Shown here: positions 23,453 through 30,721 of the stretch, in pieces
Layout: the number at the start of each line of letters is the position of its first letter
How positions within the stretch are numbered: the stretch's first letter is position 1
DNA from: Collinsella sp.
GTDB taxonomy: Bacteria; Actinomycetota; Coriobacteriia; Coriobacteriales; Coriobacteriaceae
NCBI GenBank assembly: GCA_018382125.1
Contig: JAGZQO010000008.1
Span: 1 to 64,000 of the forward strand
DNA length: 64,000 bases
Reading direction: 5' to 3'
The notes under the pieces: generated by a model
What the model was told of the DNA's origin: nothing
The model's database searches: none
The model's input: the letters and a program-made list of their open reading frames with translations, nothing else
Program-made: the position numbers and the translations under genes

Positions 23453-23719
23453 ATGGCAGAGAAGACCCCGGTCGAGCAGCTTACGTACAAGCAGGCCTCG
23501 CAGGAGCTGGAGCTCATCATCCGCAGCTTGGAGTCGGGTGATATGGAGCTCGAGGAGTCGCTCGAGAGCTATACCCGCGGCGTCGAGCTCCTCAAGAGCC
23601 TGCGCACCCGTCTCTCCGATGCCGAGCAGAAGGTCTCGGTACTCCTTAAGGACGTCGACGGCAACGACGTGCTTGCCGACGGCGAAGCCGCCAACACGGA
23701 CGACAACCTCTCGTTCTAA
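23453..23719 (+). CDS. xseB: Exonuclease VII small subunit
   Basis: The 88-residue helical XseB binds the XseA coiled coil. It has the typical core LTYKQASQELELIIRSLESGDMEL followed by LEESLESYTRGVELLKSLR and an acidic tail. ATG follows AAAGGAAA. The pairing with xseA on the same strand confirms both. Confidence 0.94.
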   Translation: MAEKTPVEQLTYKQASQELELIIRSLESGDMELEESLESYTRGVELLKSLRTRLSDAEQKVSVLLKDVDGNDVLADGEAANTDDNLSF

Positions 23720-23768
23720 CCATCCCGACCAAATATAATTACCTTGGTCTGTGAGAAAGGAACCAACC

Positions 23769-24104
23769 ATGTGCGATTGCATCTTCTGCAAAATTGCCAA
23801 CCACGAGATCCCCTCGACCGTTGTCTATGAGGACGACCAGGTCATCGCCTTCGACGACCTCAACCCCCAGGCGCCGGTCCACACGCTCGTGATCCCCAAG
23901 AAGCACTACAGCGATATCGCCGATAACGTGCCGGCCGAGACCATGGGCGCCATGGCTCACGCCATCCAGGAGGTCGCTAAGGCCAAGGGCTTGGAGGACG
24001 GTTTCCGCGTCATCTCCAACAAGGGCGTCAACGCCGGCCAGACCGTCATGCACTTCCACATGCACGTTCTCGGCGGCAAGAACCTGGGCGAGAACCTCAT
24101 CTGA
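23769..24104 (+). CDS. HIT family nucleotide hydrolase (HinT-like)
   Basis: 111 residues with CIFCKIANHEIPSTVVYEDD at the N-terminus and the histidine triad HFHMHVLGG near residue 99. HinT-type enzymes hydrolyse purine nucleotide phosphoramidates and aminoacyl adenylates. The two cysteines of the N-terminus could bind zinc as in some members. ATG at 23769 follows AAAGGA. It comes after xseAB, probably in the same transcript. Confidence 0.93.
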   Translation: MCDCIFCKIANHEIPSTVVYEDDQVIAFDDLNPQAPVHTLVIPKKHYSDIADNVPAETMGAMAHAIQEVAKAKGLEDGFRVISNKGVNAGQTVMHFHMHVLGGKNLGENLI

Positions 24105-24145
24105 GGACGCACGGCCCGTCGACTTGGCTGCCTTTGGAGTAATCT

Positions 24146-25036
24146 ATGCAGCTTTCTCAACTCGAATACTTTCAAGCGGTAGCGAACTATGGCGGCGTGC
24201 GCAAAGCGGCTCGCGCCGTTCACGTGAGTCCGCAGGCCGTTTCGTCGGCAATAAAAAAGTTGGAATCTGAGTATCAGATTGTTTTGCTCGACCGATCGGC
24301 GGGGGAGGCTGTTTTGTCTCCGGCGGGCAGAGAATTTGCGCATCGTGCACGCGTGATCCTGGCGCAAGTCGACGATCTCAAAAAGTACGCTCAATCGGGG
24401 AACGGCGGCGTTTCGCCCGACGGCCATTTCCGTCTTTACGCCCCCTGTCTTCACGGGCGTGGGCGTCTTTTTTCCGAAAACTGGTACGACTCGTTTGAAA
24501 GCTCGCACCCTCAGATTCACCTTGATGTTTGGCATCAGCCAACGGCCACATGCTTTGAATCACTTGTGCTTGGCATTTCGGATGCGGCCATCTCATTTGA
24601 GGAACCAAGGGATAGTGTCCTTTCTTCGAAATACTTGGGTGAAAAGGAGCTCAAGGTTCTTTCATGCCCAGCTGGTCATCAATCTGTTGACGCTATGACC
24701 ATTCGTGAGTTACTGGGCGGCAGGCTCGCTGTTCCCATTAATTTGTCACCCTGTCTCAATGCAATCAATCAATGCCCCGAAGCCCAGCTGGTTAATTTCC
24801 GCTTTCGCGATGTCGAATACGGAAACAGGGCGCAGACTGAGTTTCTTCAAGCCGGGGGATTGATATTGAGCTTTTCTGGCTCTTCTCTCGCATCAGATGG
24901 ACTGGAAGTGAGCGAGTGTTCCATTGAAGGCTCGCATGACGTAGCCTTGCCCATCTACTTTTGCTATCGACAAAATGCCTGGACCGATCGACACCAGACG
25001 GTATTTCTTCACCTATTGCGTCACCTTGCTTCGTGA
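24146..25036 (+). CDS. LysR-type transcriptional regulator
   Basis: 296 residues with an N-terminal winged helix (QLEYFQAVANYGGVRKAARA, VSPQAVSSAIKKLESE) and a substrate-binding domain after about residue 90. Its target is probably the adjacent major-facilitator gene 120 bases downstream. Codon use is less G/C-biased than in neighbouring housekeeping genes, shared with the transporter, suggesting the pair arrived together. Effector unknown. ATG follows TTTGGAGT. Confidence 0.9.
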   Translation: MQLSQLEYFQAVANYGGVRKAARAVHVSPQAVSSAIKKLESEYQIVLLDRSAGEAVLSPAGREFAHRARVILAQVDDLKKYAQSGNGGVSPDGHFRLYAPCLHGRGRLFSENWYDSFESSHPQIHLDVWHQPTATCFESLVLGISDAAISFEEPRDSVLSSKYLGEKELKVLSCPAGHQSVDAMTIRELLGGRLAVPINLSPCLNAINQCPEAQLVNFRFRDVEYGNRAQTEFLQAGGLILSFSGSSLASDGLEVSECSIEGSHDVALPIYFCYRQNAWTDRHQTVFLHLLRHLAS

Positions 25037-25075
25037 GGCCATTTGGCCTCGTGGCGTCAAGTGAATGTTGACGCC
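25035..25075 (+). terminator. Two consecutive hairpins after the LysR gene
   Basis: GAGGCC-attt-GGCCTC (25035-25050, overlapping the stop codon) and GGCGTCAA-gtgaatg-TTGACGCC (25053-25075) lie between the regulator and transporter genes. They may attenuate or separate the two transcripts; no T-run follows. Confidence 0.45.
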
Positions 25076-25156
25076 TTGTAACACATGACTGACGGCTCTG
25101 CCCTCATGCTTTTCCAAGATTCCGATTTTAGATTGCTGACTCTTGGAGGGCGGAGT

Positions 25157-26335
25157 ATGAAAAACCGTACGGTTTTGCTTTATATGACGTTCGTTTTTCT
25201 GTCGAACTTCAGCACCATCTTGTATTTTCTGACGGTTTACCTTGAATTCGTCGGATTCTCGATGGTGGCGATTTCTAGCATGATGATTGCATATCAAGTG
25301 AGCAAGTTCATCCTTGAAGTTCCCACTGGCTATATTGCTGATAGGTTTGGACGAAAGACAAGCGGCCTCGTTGGCGTCGTGGGAATGCTTGGATACTACG
25401 CCGCCCTGCTTCTCGTCCGTTCTCCTCTGCTTTTAATCGGTGCGTTTGCTCTTAAAGGTTTTGCCGTTGCATGTGTGAGCGGATCCATCGAAGCGATTTA
25501 CATTGACAGCGTCTCTCAGGACCAGCTCGTAAGACTTAATGTCGTTGAGCGATTTGTTTTCTATGCCTCTTATGCCATCTCCGCTTGCGTGGGCGGTTTC
25601 ATTTCGTCTGTCGGTGCATATCTCATTGGTCTTTCGGCAGATACCATCGCAATGGTGTTGACGTTGGTTGTCGTTGTCTGCATTCCTGAGATGCAAAGAG
25701 GGAGCACTGCGGGGACACCTGAGCGTGGAATTAGCCCGAAGATGATCGGTGCTGCTATTGCGTGTAATGGCATTCTTCGTTCAGCGTTCATCATGGACTG
25801 TTCTCAGGCTTTTGCTTTTGTCGCCCTGGAAGACTTTTTCTCACTGTTGCTTGCGGGTCGCGGAATGAATGCCGTCGCTTCGGGTGTGATCATTGCGGTC
25901 CAGCTCCTTGCCTCGGCCTCCATGGGGCTTATTGTGCCCAGTGTGATTGCTCATGTCGACAAGGGCCGTTTTGCGCGTATTTGCGGCATCGTGCGCCTTT
26001 CCCTGACTGCTCTATTTTTGATTCCCTTTACTCCGGTCTATTTGCTGCCCGTGTTCTATGTGTTGCAGACGGTCGCCTACTCGTTATTTGCTCCAATTAA
26101 ATACTCAATTTTTCAAAATGCTGCCGATTCTTCGATGCGCTGTTCACTGATTTCGGTTCAAAGCCAGATGGTGGCGGTGGGTGCCATCCTTTTCTATCTG
26201 TTCAATGCTGCGTTGAGCAGCATCGCGGACATTCGAGTCATATTGCTTGTCGCGCTCGGGATTTCTTCTTTGGTGTATATCCCCGCGCTATTTCGTCTTA
26301 CAAGTCAAAGGCCATGCGTATTTAGGCACCGATAA
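25157..26335 (+). CDS. Major facilitator superfamily transporter
   Basis: 392 residues with about 12 hydrophobic segments. The loop after helix 2 carries VPTGYIADRFGRKTSGLVG, a variant of the MFS motif A (GxLaDRxGRkxxl), and the first helix is VLLYMTFVFLSNFSTILYFL. It is likely a drug or small-molecule exporter regulated by the preceding LysR protein, but the substrate cannot be read. ATG at 25157 follows GGAGGGCGGAG; an upstream in-frame ATG lies in the hairpin region and was rejected. A/T content is higher than average for the window. Confidence 0.88.
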   Translation: MKNRTVLLYMTFVFLSNFSTILYFLTVYLEFVGFSMVAISSMMIAYQVSKFILEVPTGYIADRFGRKTSGLVGVVGMLGYYAALLLVRSPLLLIGAFALKGFAVACVSGSIEAIYIDSVSQDQLVRLNVVERFVFYASYAISACVGGFISSVGAYLIGLSADTIAMVLTLVVVVCIPEMQRGSTAGTPERGISPKMIGAAIACNGILRSAFIMDCSQAFAFVALEDFFSLLLAGRGMNAVASGVIIAVQLLASASMGLIVPSVIAHVDKGRFARICGIVRLSLTALFLIPFTPVYLLPVFYVLQTVAYSLFAPIKYSIFQNAADSSMRCSLISVQSQMVAVGAILFYLFNAALSSIADIRVILLVALGISSLVYIPALFRLTSQRPCVFRHR

Positions 26336-26350
26336 CTTATATATCAACGC

Positions 26351-26384
26351 AATAAACCCGAGCGCGAGGGCGTTTGGGTTTATT
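26351..26384 (+). terminator. Terminator of the MFS gene
   Basis: AATAAACCC (26351-26359) pairs with GGGTTTATT (26376-26384), followed by ATTG. It lies 13 bases after the transporter stop. Confidence 0.65.
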
Positions 26385-26437
26385 ATTGAAGCGTATGTAA
26401 CCTGGCGGCGCCACACCGCCTGTTAGTAGGGAGACAC

Positions 26438-27616
26438 ATGAACGTTCTGGTCGTCAACGCAGGATCTTCGACCCTTAAGTATCAGGTCATCGATACCAAG
26501 TCCCACAAGGTGTCCGCAAAGGGCTCCTGCGAGCGCGTCTGCTTTACCGGCGGTACCTTCACCCACGCTGCCAACGGTTCCAAGAAGGTGACCGAGAACA
26601 TCGAGTTCCCCGACCACAAGGTCGCCATCGAGGTCGTTCTGAAGGACCTCGAGGCCAACGGCGTCAAGATCGAGGGCATTGGTCACCGTATCGTTCAGGG
26701 CGGCTGGTACTTCGGCGATTCCTCCCTCGTCGACGAGGACGTCCTCGCCAAGATCCGCGAGGTCGCCCCGCTGGCGCCGCTGCACAACAACCCCGAGGCC
26801 AACGTTATCGAGTACTGCCTCGAGCAGTATCCCGACCTGCCCAACGTCACGGTCTACGACACCGCTTTCCACTTCAACATGCCCGAGGTCGCCAAGACTT
26901 ACGCCCTGCCCAAGGATGTTTGCGACAAGCTGCACATCCGTAAGTACGGCGCCCACGGCACCAGCTACCGTTACATCTCCAAGAAGGTCGCCGAGATGAC
27001 CAACGGCGAGGCTCGCAAGGTCGTCGTGTGCCATATCGGCTCCGGCGCTTCCCTGTGCGCCATCGAGGACGGCAAGTGCATGGACACCACCATGGGCCTC
27101 ACCCCGCTCGACGGCGTCATGATGGGCACCCGCTGCGGCTCCATCGACCCGGCTACCGTGTGCTACCTGCAGCGCGAGGGCGGCTACACCTTCGACGAGG
27201 TCGACGAGATGATGAACAAGAAGTCCGGCCTTTTGGCTGTGACCGGCGGCAAGACCAACGACTGCCGCAACGTCGAGGAGCTCGCCGCCGCTGGTGACCC
27301 CGATGCTCAGCTCGCCTTCGACATGTTTGTCTACAAGATTGCCGCCAAGGCTGCCGAGATGGCTACTTCTATGTGCGGTATGGACACCCTGGTCTTTACT
27401 GCCGGTATCGGCGAGCACGCTCCGGCTGTTCGCGCCGGCGTTGCCGACCGTCTGGCCTTTATGGGCGTCAAGATGGATCATGCCCGCAACGCCCTGCGTG
27501 GTGACGGCGCTTGGTGCCTATCTGCCAAGGATTCCAAGGTCAAGATTTTCGTCATCCCCACGGACGAGGAGTTCATGATCGCTTCCGACGTCGAGCGCAT
27601 CGTCAACGGCAAGTAA
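26438..27616 (+). CDS. ackA: Acetate kinase paralogue 1 with altered catalytic His
   Basis: 392 residues, full family length. Acetate kinase makes ATP from acetyl phosphate. Conserved: NAGSSTLKYQ with Asn7, GHRIVQGGW, PLHNNPEAN, YDTAFHFNMPE, GSGASLCAIEDGKC, GTRCGSIDPATVCYL, VFTAGIGEHAP and PTDEEFMI. Deviation: the strongly conserved HGTSHRY reads HGTSYRY, so residue 177, equivalent to the catalytic His180 of the Methanosarcina thermophila enzyme, is Tyr. Codon use is extremely biased, as for a highly expressed gene. A second acetate kinase follows after 164 bases and retains the His. Paralogue 1 may be impaired, altered in substrate, or still active with Tyr. Confidence 0.9.
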   Translation: MNVLVVNAGSSTLKYQVIDTKSHKVSAKGSCERVCFTGGTFTHAANGSKKVTENIEFPDHKVAIEVVLKDLEANGVKIEGIGHRIVQGGWYFGDSSLVDEDVLAKIREVAPLAPLHNNPEANVIEYCLEQYPDLPNVTVYDTAFHFNMPEVAKTYALPKDVCDKLHIRKYGAHGTSYRYISKKVAEMTNGEARKVVVCHIGSGASLCAIEDGKCMDTTMGLTPLDGVMMGTRCGSIDPATVCYLQREGGYTFDEVDEMMNKKSGLLAVTGGKTNDCRNVEELAAAGDPDAQLAFDMFVYKIAAKAAEMATSMCGMDTLVFTAGIGEHAPAVRAGVADRLAFMGVKMDHARNALRGDGAWCLSAKDSKVKIFVIPTDEEFMIASDVERIVNGK

Positions 27617-27621
27617 TTGCA

Positions 27622-27665
27622 AGAGGGGAGGGGCTGGACGACCGAGCGCCGTTCGGCCCCTCTTT
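27622..27665 (+). terminator. Terminator between the two acetate kinase genes
   Basis: AGAGGGG (27622-27628) pairs with CCCCTCT (27657-27663) and is followed by TTT. It implies separate transcription of the two paralogues. Confidence 0.7.
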
Positions 27666-27697
27666 TGTGCTCGTTGGGCGATATGCCTGATAGCTAT

Positions 27698-27722
27698 TTA
27701 TCAAGTTGTGATAACTTCTTAT
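27698..27722 (+). promoter_or_regulatory. Operator-like palindrome and promoter of the second acetate kinase
   Basis: TTATCA-agttg-TGATAA (27698-27714) is a perfect 6-bp inverted repeat. TTATCA is also 16 bases upstream of TATTAA, so the palindrome would cover the -35 region. It lies in an A/T-rich patch 60-80 bases before the ATG. Binding protein unknown. Confidence 0.4.
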
Positions 27723-27780
27723 TAAAATGCGGCCGCCTTAAGGGGTCTGCGTCGACCGTATTGCACTGCAAAGGAGTCTC

Positions 27781-28959
27781 ATGAACGTACTTGTTGTCAA
27801 CGCCGGCAGCTCAAGCCTTAAATATCAGCTTTTGGATACCGATACCCGCGAGGTTTTCGCCAAGGGCAACTGCGAACGCATCGGTTCGGACATGGGCATC
27901 TTTGGCCACTCCGAGAACGGTGGCGCCAAGCAGACCGAGGAGGTCCCCTTCCCGGATCACCGTTCGGCTATCGCACGTGTGCTCGTGGAGCTCGAGAAGA
28001 CCGACTTTACGATCGATGGCATTGGGCATCGTATCGTTCAGGGCGGCTGGCACTTCGATGATTCCGCAGTTGTCGACGACGAGGTTATGGCCAAGATTCT
28101 TGAGGTGGCCCCGCTCGCTCCACTGCACAACTACGGCGAGGCCGCGGCGATTGAGTATTGCCGTGAGAAGTATCCGGAGCTGCCCAACGTCGCCGTCTTC
28201 GATACCTCGTTCCACATGACCATGCCCGAGGTTGCCTACACCTACGCGCTGCCCAAGGACGTGTGCGATAAGTACCACGTGCGCAAGTACGGTGCCCACG
28301 GAACGAGCCACCGCTATGAGTGGATGATGGCCAAGGAGATCCTGGGCTCGCGCTGCCACCGTCTGCTTTCGTGCCATCTGGGCAACGGCGCTTCGCTTGC
28401 CGCCATTGAGGACGGCGTGTGCCGCGATACCACGATGGGCCTCACGCCGCTCGACGGCCTGATGATGGGTACCCGTTGCGGCTCCATCGACCCGGCTACC
28501 GTGTGCTACCTGCAGCGCGAGGGCGGCTACAGCTATCAGGAAGTCGATGACATGATGAACAAGCAGTCTGGTCTGCTTGCCATCTCGGGTATCTCCAACG
28601 ACGCCCGCGACATCCGTACGCGCGCCTCCGAGGGCGACGAGCGCTGCCTGCTCGCCTTCGATATGTTCGCCTACAAGGCCATGCAGCAGGCCGGTTCCAT
28701 GATCGCTTCCATGGCGGGCGTGGACACCATCACCTTTACCGCCGGTATCGGCGAGAACGACTGGTCGATCCGCAAGGCCTTCTGCGACTGCTTTGAGTGG
28801 CTGGGCGTGCGCATTGACAACAACAAGAACCGCGAGGCCGTGGGCAACGGCCCGCAGGTCATCAGTGCCGCCGGTTCCGCCGTCACGGTTATGGTCATCC
28901 CCACCGACGAGGAATACATGATCGCCCACGACGTCGAGCGCCTGACCAAGAACAACTAA
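27781..28959 (+). CDS. ackA: Acetate kinase paralogue 2
   Basis: 392 residues, the same length as paralogue 1 and alignable throughout, with long identical blocks such as GTRCGSIDPATVCYLQ. It keeps all recognised catalytic residues: Asn7, the His of PLHNYGE, FDTSFH, HGTSHRY with His177, the Arg of GTRCGS and the Glu of PTDEEYM. It is therefore the safer candidate for the housekeeping enzyme that works with Pta, encoded convergently 550 bases downstream, in fermentative ATP formation. ATG follows AAAGGAG. Confidence 0.95.
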   Translation: MNVLVVNAGSSSLKYQLLDTDTREVFAKGNCERIGSDMGIFGHSENGGAKQTEEVPFPDHRSAIARVLVELEKTDFTIDGIGHRIVQGGWHFDDSAVVDDEVMAKILEVAPLAPLHNYGEAAAIEYCREKYPELPNVAVFDTSFHMTMPEVAYTYALPKDVCDKYHVRKYGAHGTSHRYEWMMAKEILGSRCHRLLSCHLGNGASLAAIEDGVCRDTTMGLTPLDGLMMGTRCGSIDPATVCYLQREGGYSYQEVDDMMNKQSGLLAISGISNDARDIRTRASEGDERCLLAFDMFAYKAMQQAGSMIASMAGVDTITFTAGIGENDWSIRKAFCDCFEWLGVRIDNNKNREAVGNGPQVISAAGSAVTVMVIPTDEEYMIAHDVERLTKNN

Positions 28960-28981
28960 CGCGCGCATTTGCAAGTAAACG

Positions 28982-29018
28982 AAAGGCCTCCAGAGCAACA
29001 GCTCCGGAGGCCTTTTTA
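28982..29018 (+). terminator. Terminator of acetate kinase 2
   Basis: AAAGGCCTCC with GGAGGCCTTT, extended by an inner GAGC/GCTC pairing, followed by TTTTT-like run. Strong intrinsic terminator. Confidence 0.9.
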
Positions 29019-29022
29019 CTAG

Positions 29023-29340
29023 CAGGTGGACGGCGGAAACCCCATCCCATTTCGAGCGCAAATACTGGGACACGCTTTCCGGTTGAGGCACGTTGCGGAA
29101 AGTGCGACCCACAATAAAGCAAAATTCCGTCCCAAAGTTTCCCAAACAGGCCCCAAGCGGAAGCCACATCCCACAATCCGCCTCCAAACTGGGATGTAGT
29201 TTCCGGCACAACAACCGCCGAAGCCCACCGGCCTTTCAATCTCCAAAGTGATCATCATCAGCAACGCCTGCGCTCCCAGCAACGGCACCCATCCATTCAG
29301 ATTTTCAGCTCCAGCTCGTAGCCAAGCCGCCGTCCACCCC
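29023..29340. mobile_element. Possible MITE-like or structured non-coding element
   Basis: GGTGGACGGCGG (about 29025) and its inverse CCGCCGTCCACC (about 29327) bound some 315 bases without a credible gene. Inside, a unit of the form CATCCCA-(13-15 bases)-CTGGGA-(6)-TTTCCGG occurs twice (near 29044 and 29168), each able to fold as a hairpin. Terminal inverted repeats suggest a miniature transposable element; no target duplication is evident. A structured RNA is the alternative. Confidence 0.35.
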
Positions 29341-29367
29341 GGATTCCCTGATTGCTACGTGGCGGCA

Positions 29368-29494
29368 GGGACCCTACAGGGTAAAGCTCTGAAAATATTC
29401 CGCAGGACGCATGAAACCCCCGCCGCACGAAGTGCGTAGCGGGGGTTTCATGCATGTCCGAGGACGTTTTCAGAGCTTTACCCTGTAGGGTCCC
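29368..29494. repeat. Nested inverted repeat A, downstream of pta
   Basis: The outer arms 29368-29395 and 29467-29494 are perfectly complementary over 28 bp (left arm begins GGGACCCTACAGGGTAAAGC). Inside, 29409-29423 and 29439-29453 form a second perfect 15-bp stem (GCATGAAACCCCCGC), extended by GCAC-gaa-GTGC. The whole can fold as one long interrupted hairpin. It lies 15 bases past the pta stop and may terminate it. Confidence 0.9.
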
Positions 29495-29509
29495 GAGGGG
29501 ATATGTCTG

Positions 29510-30490
29510 CTACTCAGCCATCTGAGCCTGGACGGCGGTGATGGCCACGACACCCACGATGTCGTCGGCAGAGCAGCCGCGCGAAAGGTCGTTGACCGGT
29601 TTGGCGATGCCCTGCAGGATGGGGCCGTAGGCGTCAGCACCGGCGAAGCGCTGGACCAGCTTGTAGCCGATGTTGCCGGCCTCGAGGTCGGGGAACACGA
29701 GCACGTTGGCCTTGCCGGCAACGGAGGAGCCGGGAGCCTTGAGCTGGGCGACGGTGGGGACGATAGCGGCATCGAGCTGCAGGTCGCCGTCGATGGCGAG
29801 CTCGGGAGCCTTCTCCTTGCAGAACTTCACGGCCTCCTGGACCTTCTTGGCGACCTCGCCGCCGGCGGAGCCCATGGTGGAGTAGGAGAGCATGGCCACG
29901 TGCGGCTCAACGTTGCCCATGAAGGTGGACCAGGAATGAGCGGAGGCGATGGCGATCTCGGAGAGCTCGTCGGAGGACGGGTTGATGTTGAGGCCGCAGT
30001 CGGCGAAGATCAGCGTGCCGTCGGTGCCGAACTGCGGAGTGTCGGTGCACATCACGAAGAAGGCCGACACCAGCTTGGTGCCCGGGGCGGTCTTGAGGAT
30101 CTGCAGTGCGGGGCGCAGCGTGTCGGCGGTGGAGTGGCAGGCGCCGGAGACCAGGCCGTCGGCGTCGCCCATCTTGACCATCATGGTGCCAAAGTAGGTA
30201 GCATCCATCATCTGGGCGCGAGCCTGCTCGATGGTGACGCCCTTCTTGGCGCGGAGCTCGGCAAACTTCTGCGCGTACTCCTCGTGCTTCTCGGCATTGC
30301 GCGGGTCGATGACGGTAGCGCCGGGAACGTTGATCTCGTCGGGGTTGCCCAGGATGACGATCTTTGCCAGGCCCTCCTCGATGATCTTGGTAGCTGCGAC
30401 GATGGTGCGCGGATCCTCGCCCTCGGGCAGGACGATCGTCTTAAGGTCGGCCTTGGCGGCAGACTTCATACGGTTAAGGAAATCGCTCAT
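29510..30490 (-). CDS. pta: Phosphate acetyltransferase
   Basis: 326 residues, the short Pta form. It converts acetyl-CoA and phosphate to acetyl phosphate, the substrate of acetate kinase. Family blocks seen: IVLPEGEDPRTIVAATKI, DADGLVSGACHSTADTLRPALQI, FADCGLNINPSSDELSEIAI, VAMLSYSTMGSAGG, ANVLVFPDLEAGNIGYKLVQRF and GPILQGIAKPVNDLSRGCS. ATG follows AAGGAGTAAC. Convergent with the two ackA genes, so the acetate pathway is clustered but separately transcribed. Confidence 0.96.
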   Translation of the reverse strand: MSDFLNRMKSAAKADLKTIVLPEGEDPRTIVAATKIIEEGLAKIVILGNPDEINVPGATVIDPRNAEKHEEYAQKFAELRAKKGVTIEQARAQMMDATYFGTMMVKMGDADGLVSGACHSTADTLRPALQILKTAPGTKLVSAFFVMCTDTPQFGTDGTLIFADCGLNINPSSDELSEIAIASAHSWSTFMGNVEPHVAMLSYSTMGSAGGEVAKKVQEAVKFCKEKAPELAIDGDLQLDAAIVPTVAQLKAPGSSVAGKANVLVFPDLEAGNIGYKLVQRFAGADAYGPILQGIAKPVNDLSRGCSADDIVGVVAITAVQAQMAE

Positions 30491-30542
30491 GTTACTCCTT
30501 ACAAGCGTTTCGCTAAGCTCCAGGCGCCTGACTGCACACGAA

Positions 30543-30565
30543 TAAACCCGCTACTAGCGGGTTTA
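30543..30565. other. Hairpin in the pta leader
   Basis: AAACCCGC-tacta-GCGGGTTT is a perfect 8-bp stem 55-75 bases upstream of the pta start. It may be a leader structure of pta or a stop for transcription crossing the divergent promoter region. Confidence 0.45.
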
Positions 30566-30618
30566 CCTTTCAATTATGTACGCCGCGGTGCTTGAGCTTT
30601 CCTTGTGTGGCAAGCTCA

Positions 30619-30643
30619 TTATAGGACGCATTAGCGCTATAAT
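30619..30643. promoter_or_regulatory. Divergent promoter pair between pta and glf
   Basis: TATAAT on the plus strand (30638-30643) and TATAAT on the minus strand (complement of 30619-30624) face away from each other 19 bases apart in a symmetric arrangement. They suit transcription of glf and pta respectively. No consensus -35 hexamers were found, suggesting activator dependence or extended -10 use. Confidence 0.45.
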
Positions 30644-30721
30644 CGCTCTGATAAATGTGTCTCGAAGAATGTTCGAGAAAAGCCCAGCTAACGAGCCCGT
30701 GGCTTTTGACAAGGAGTATCG

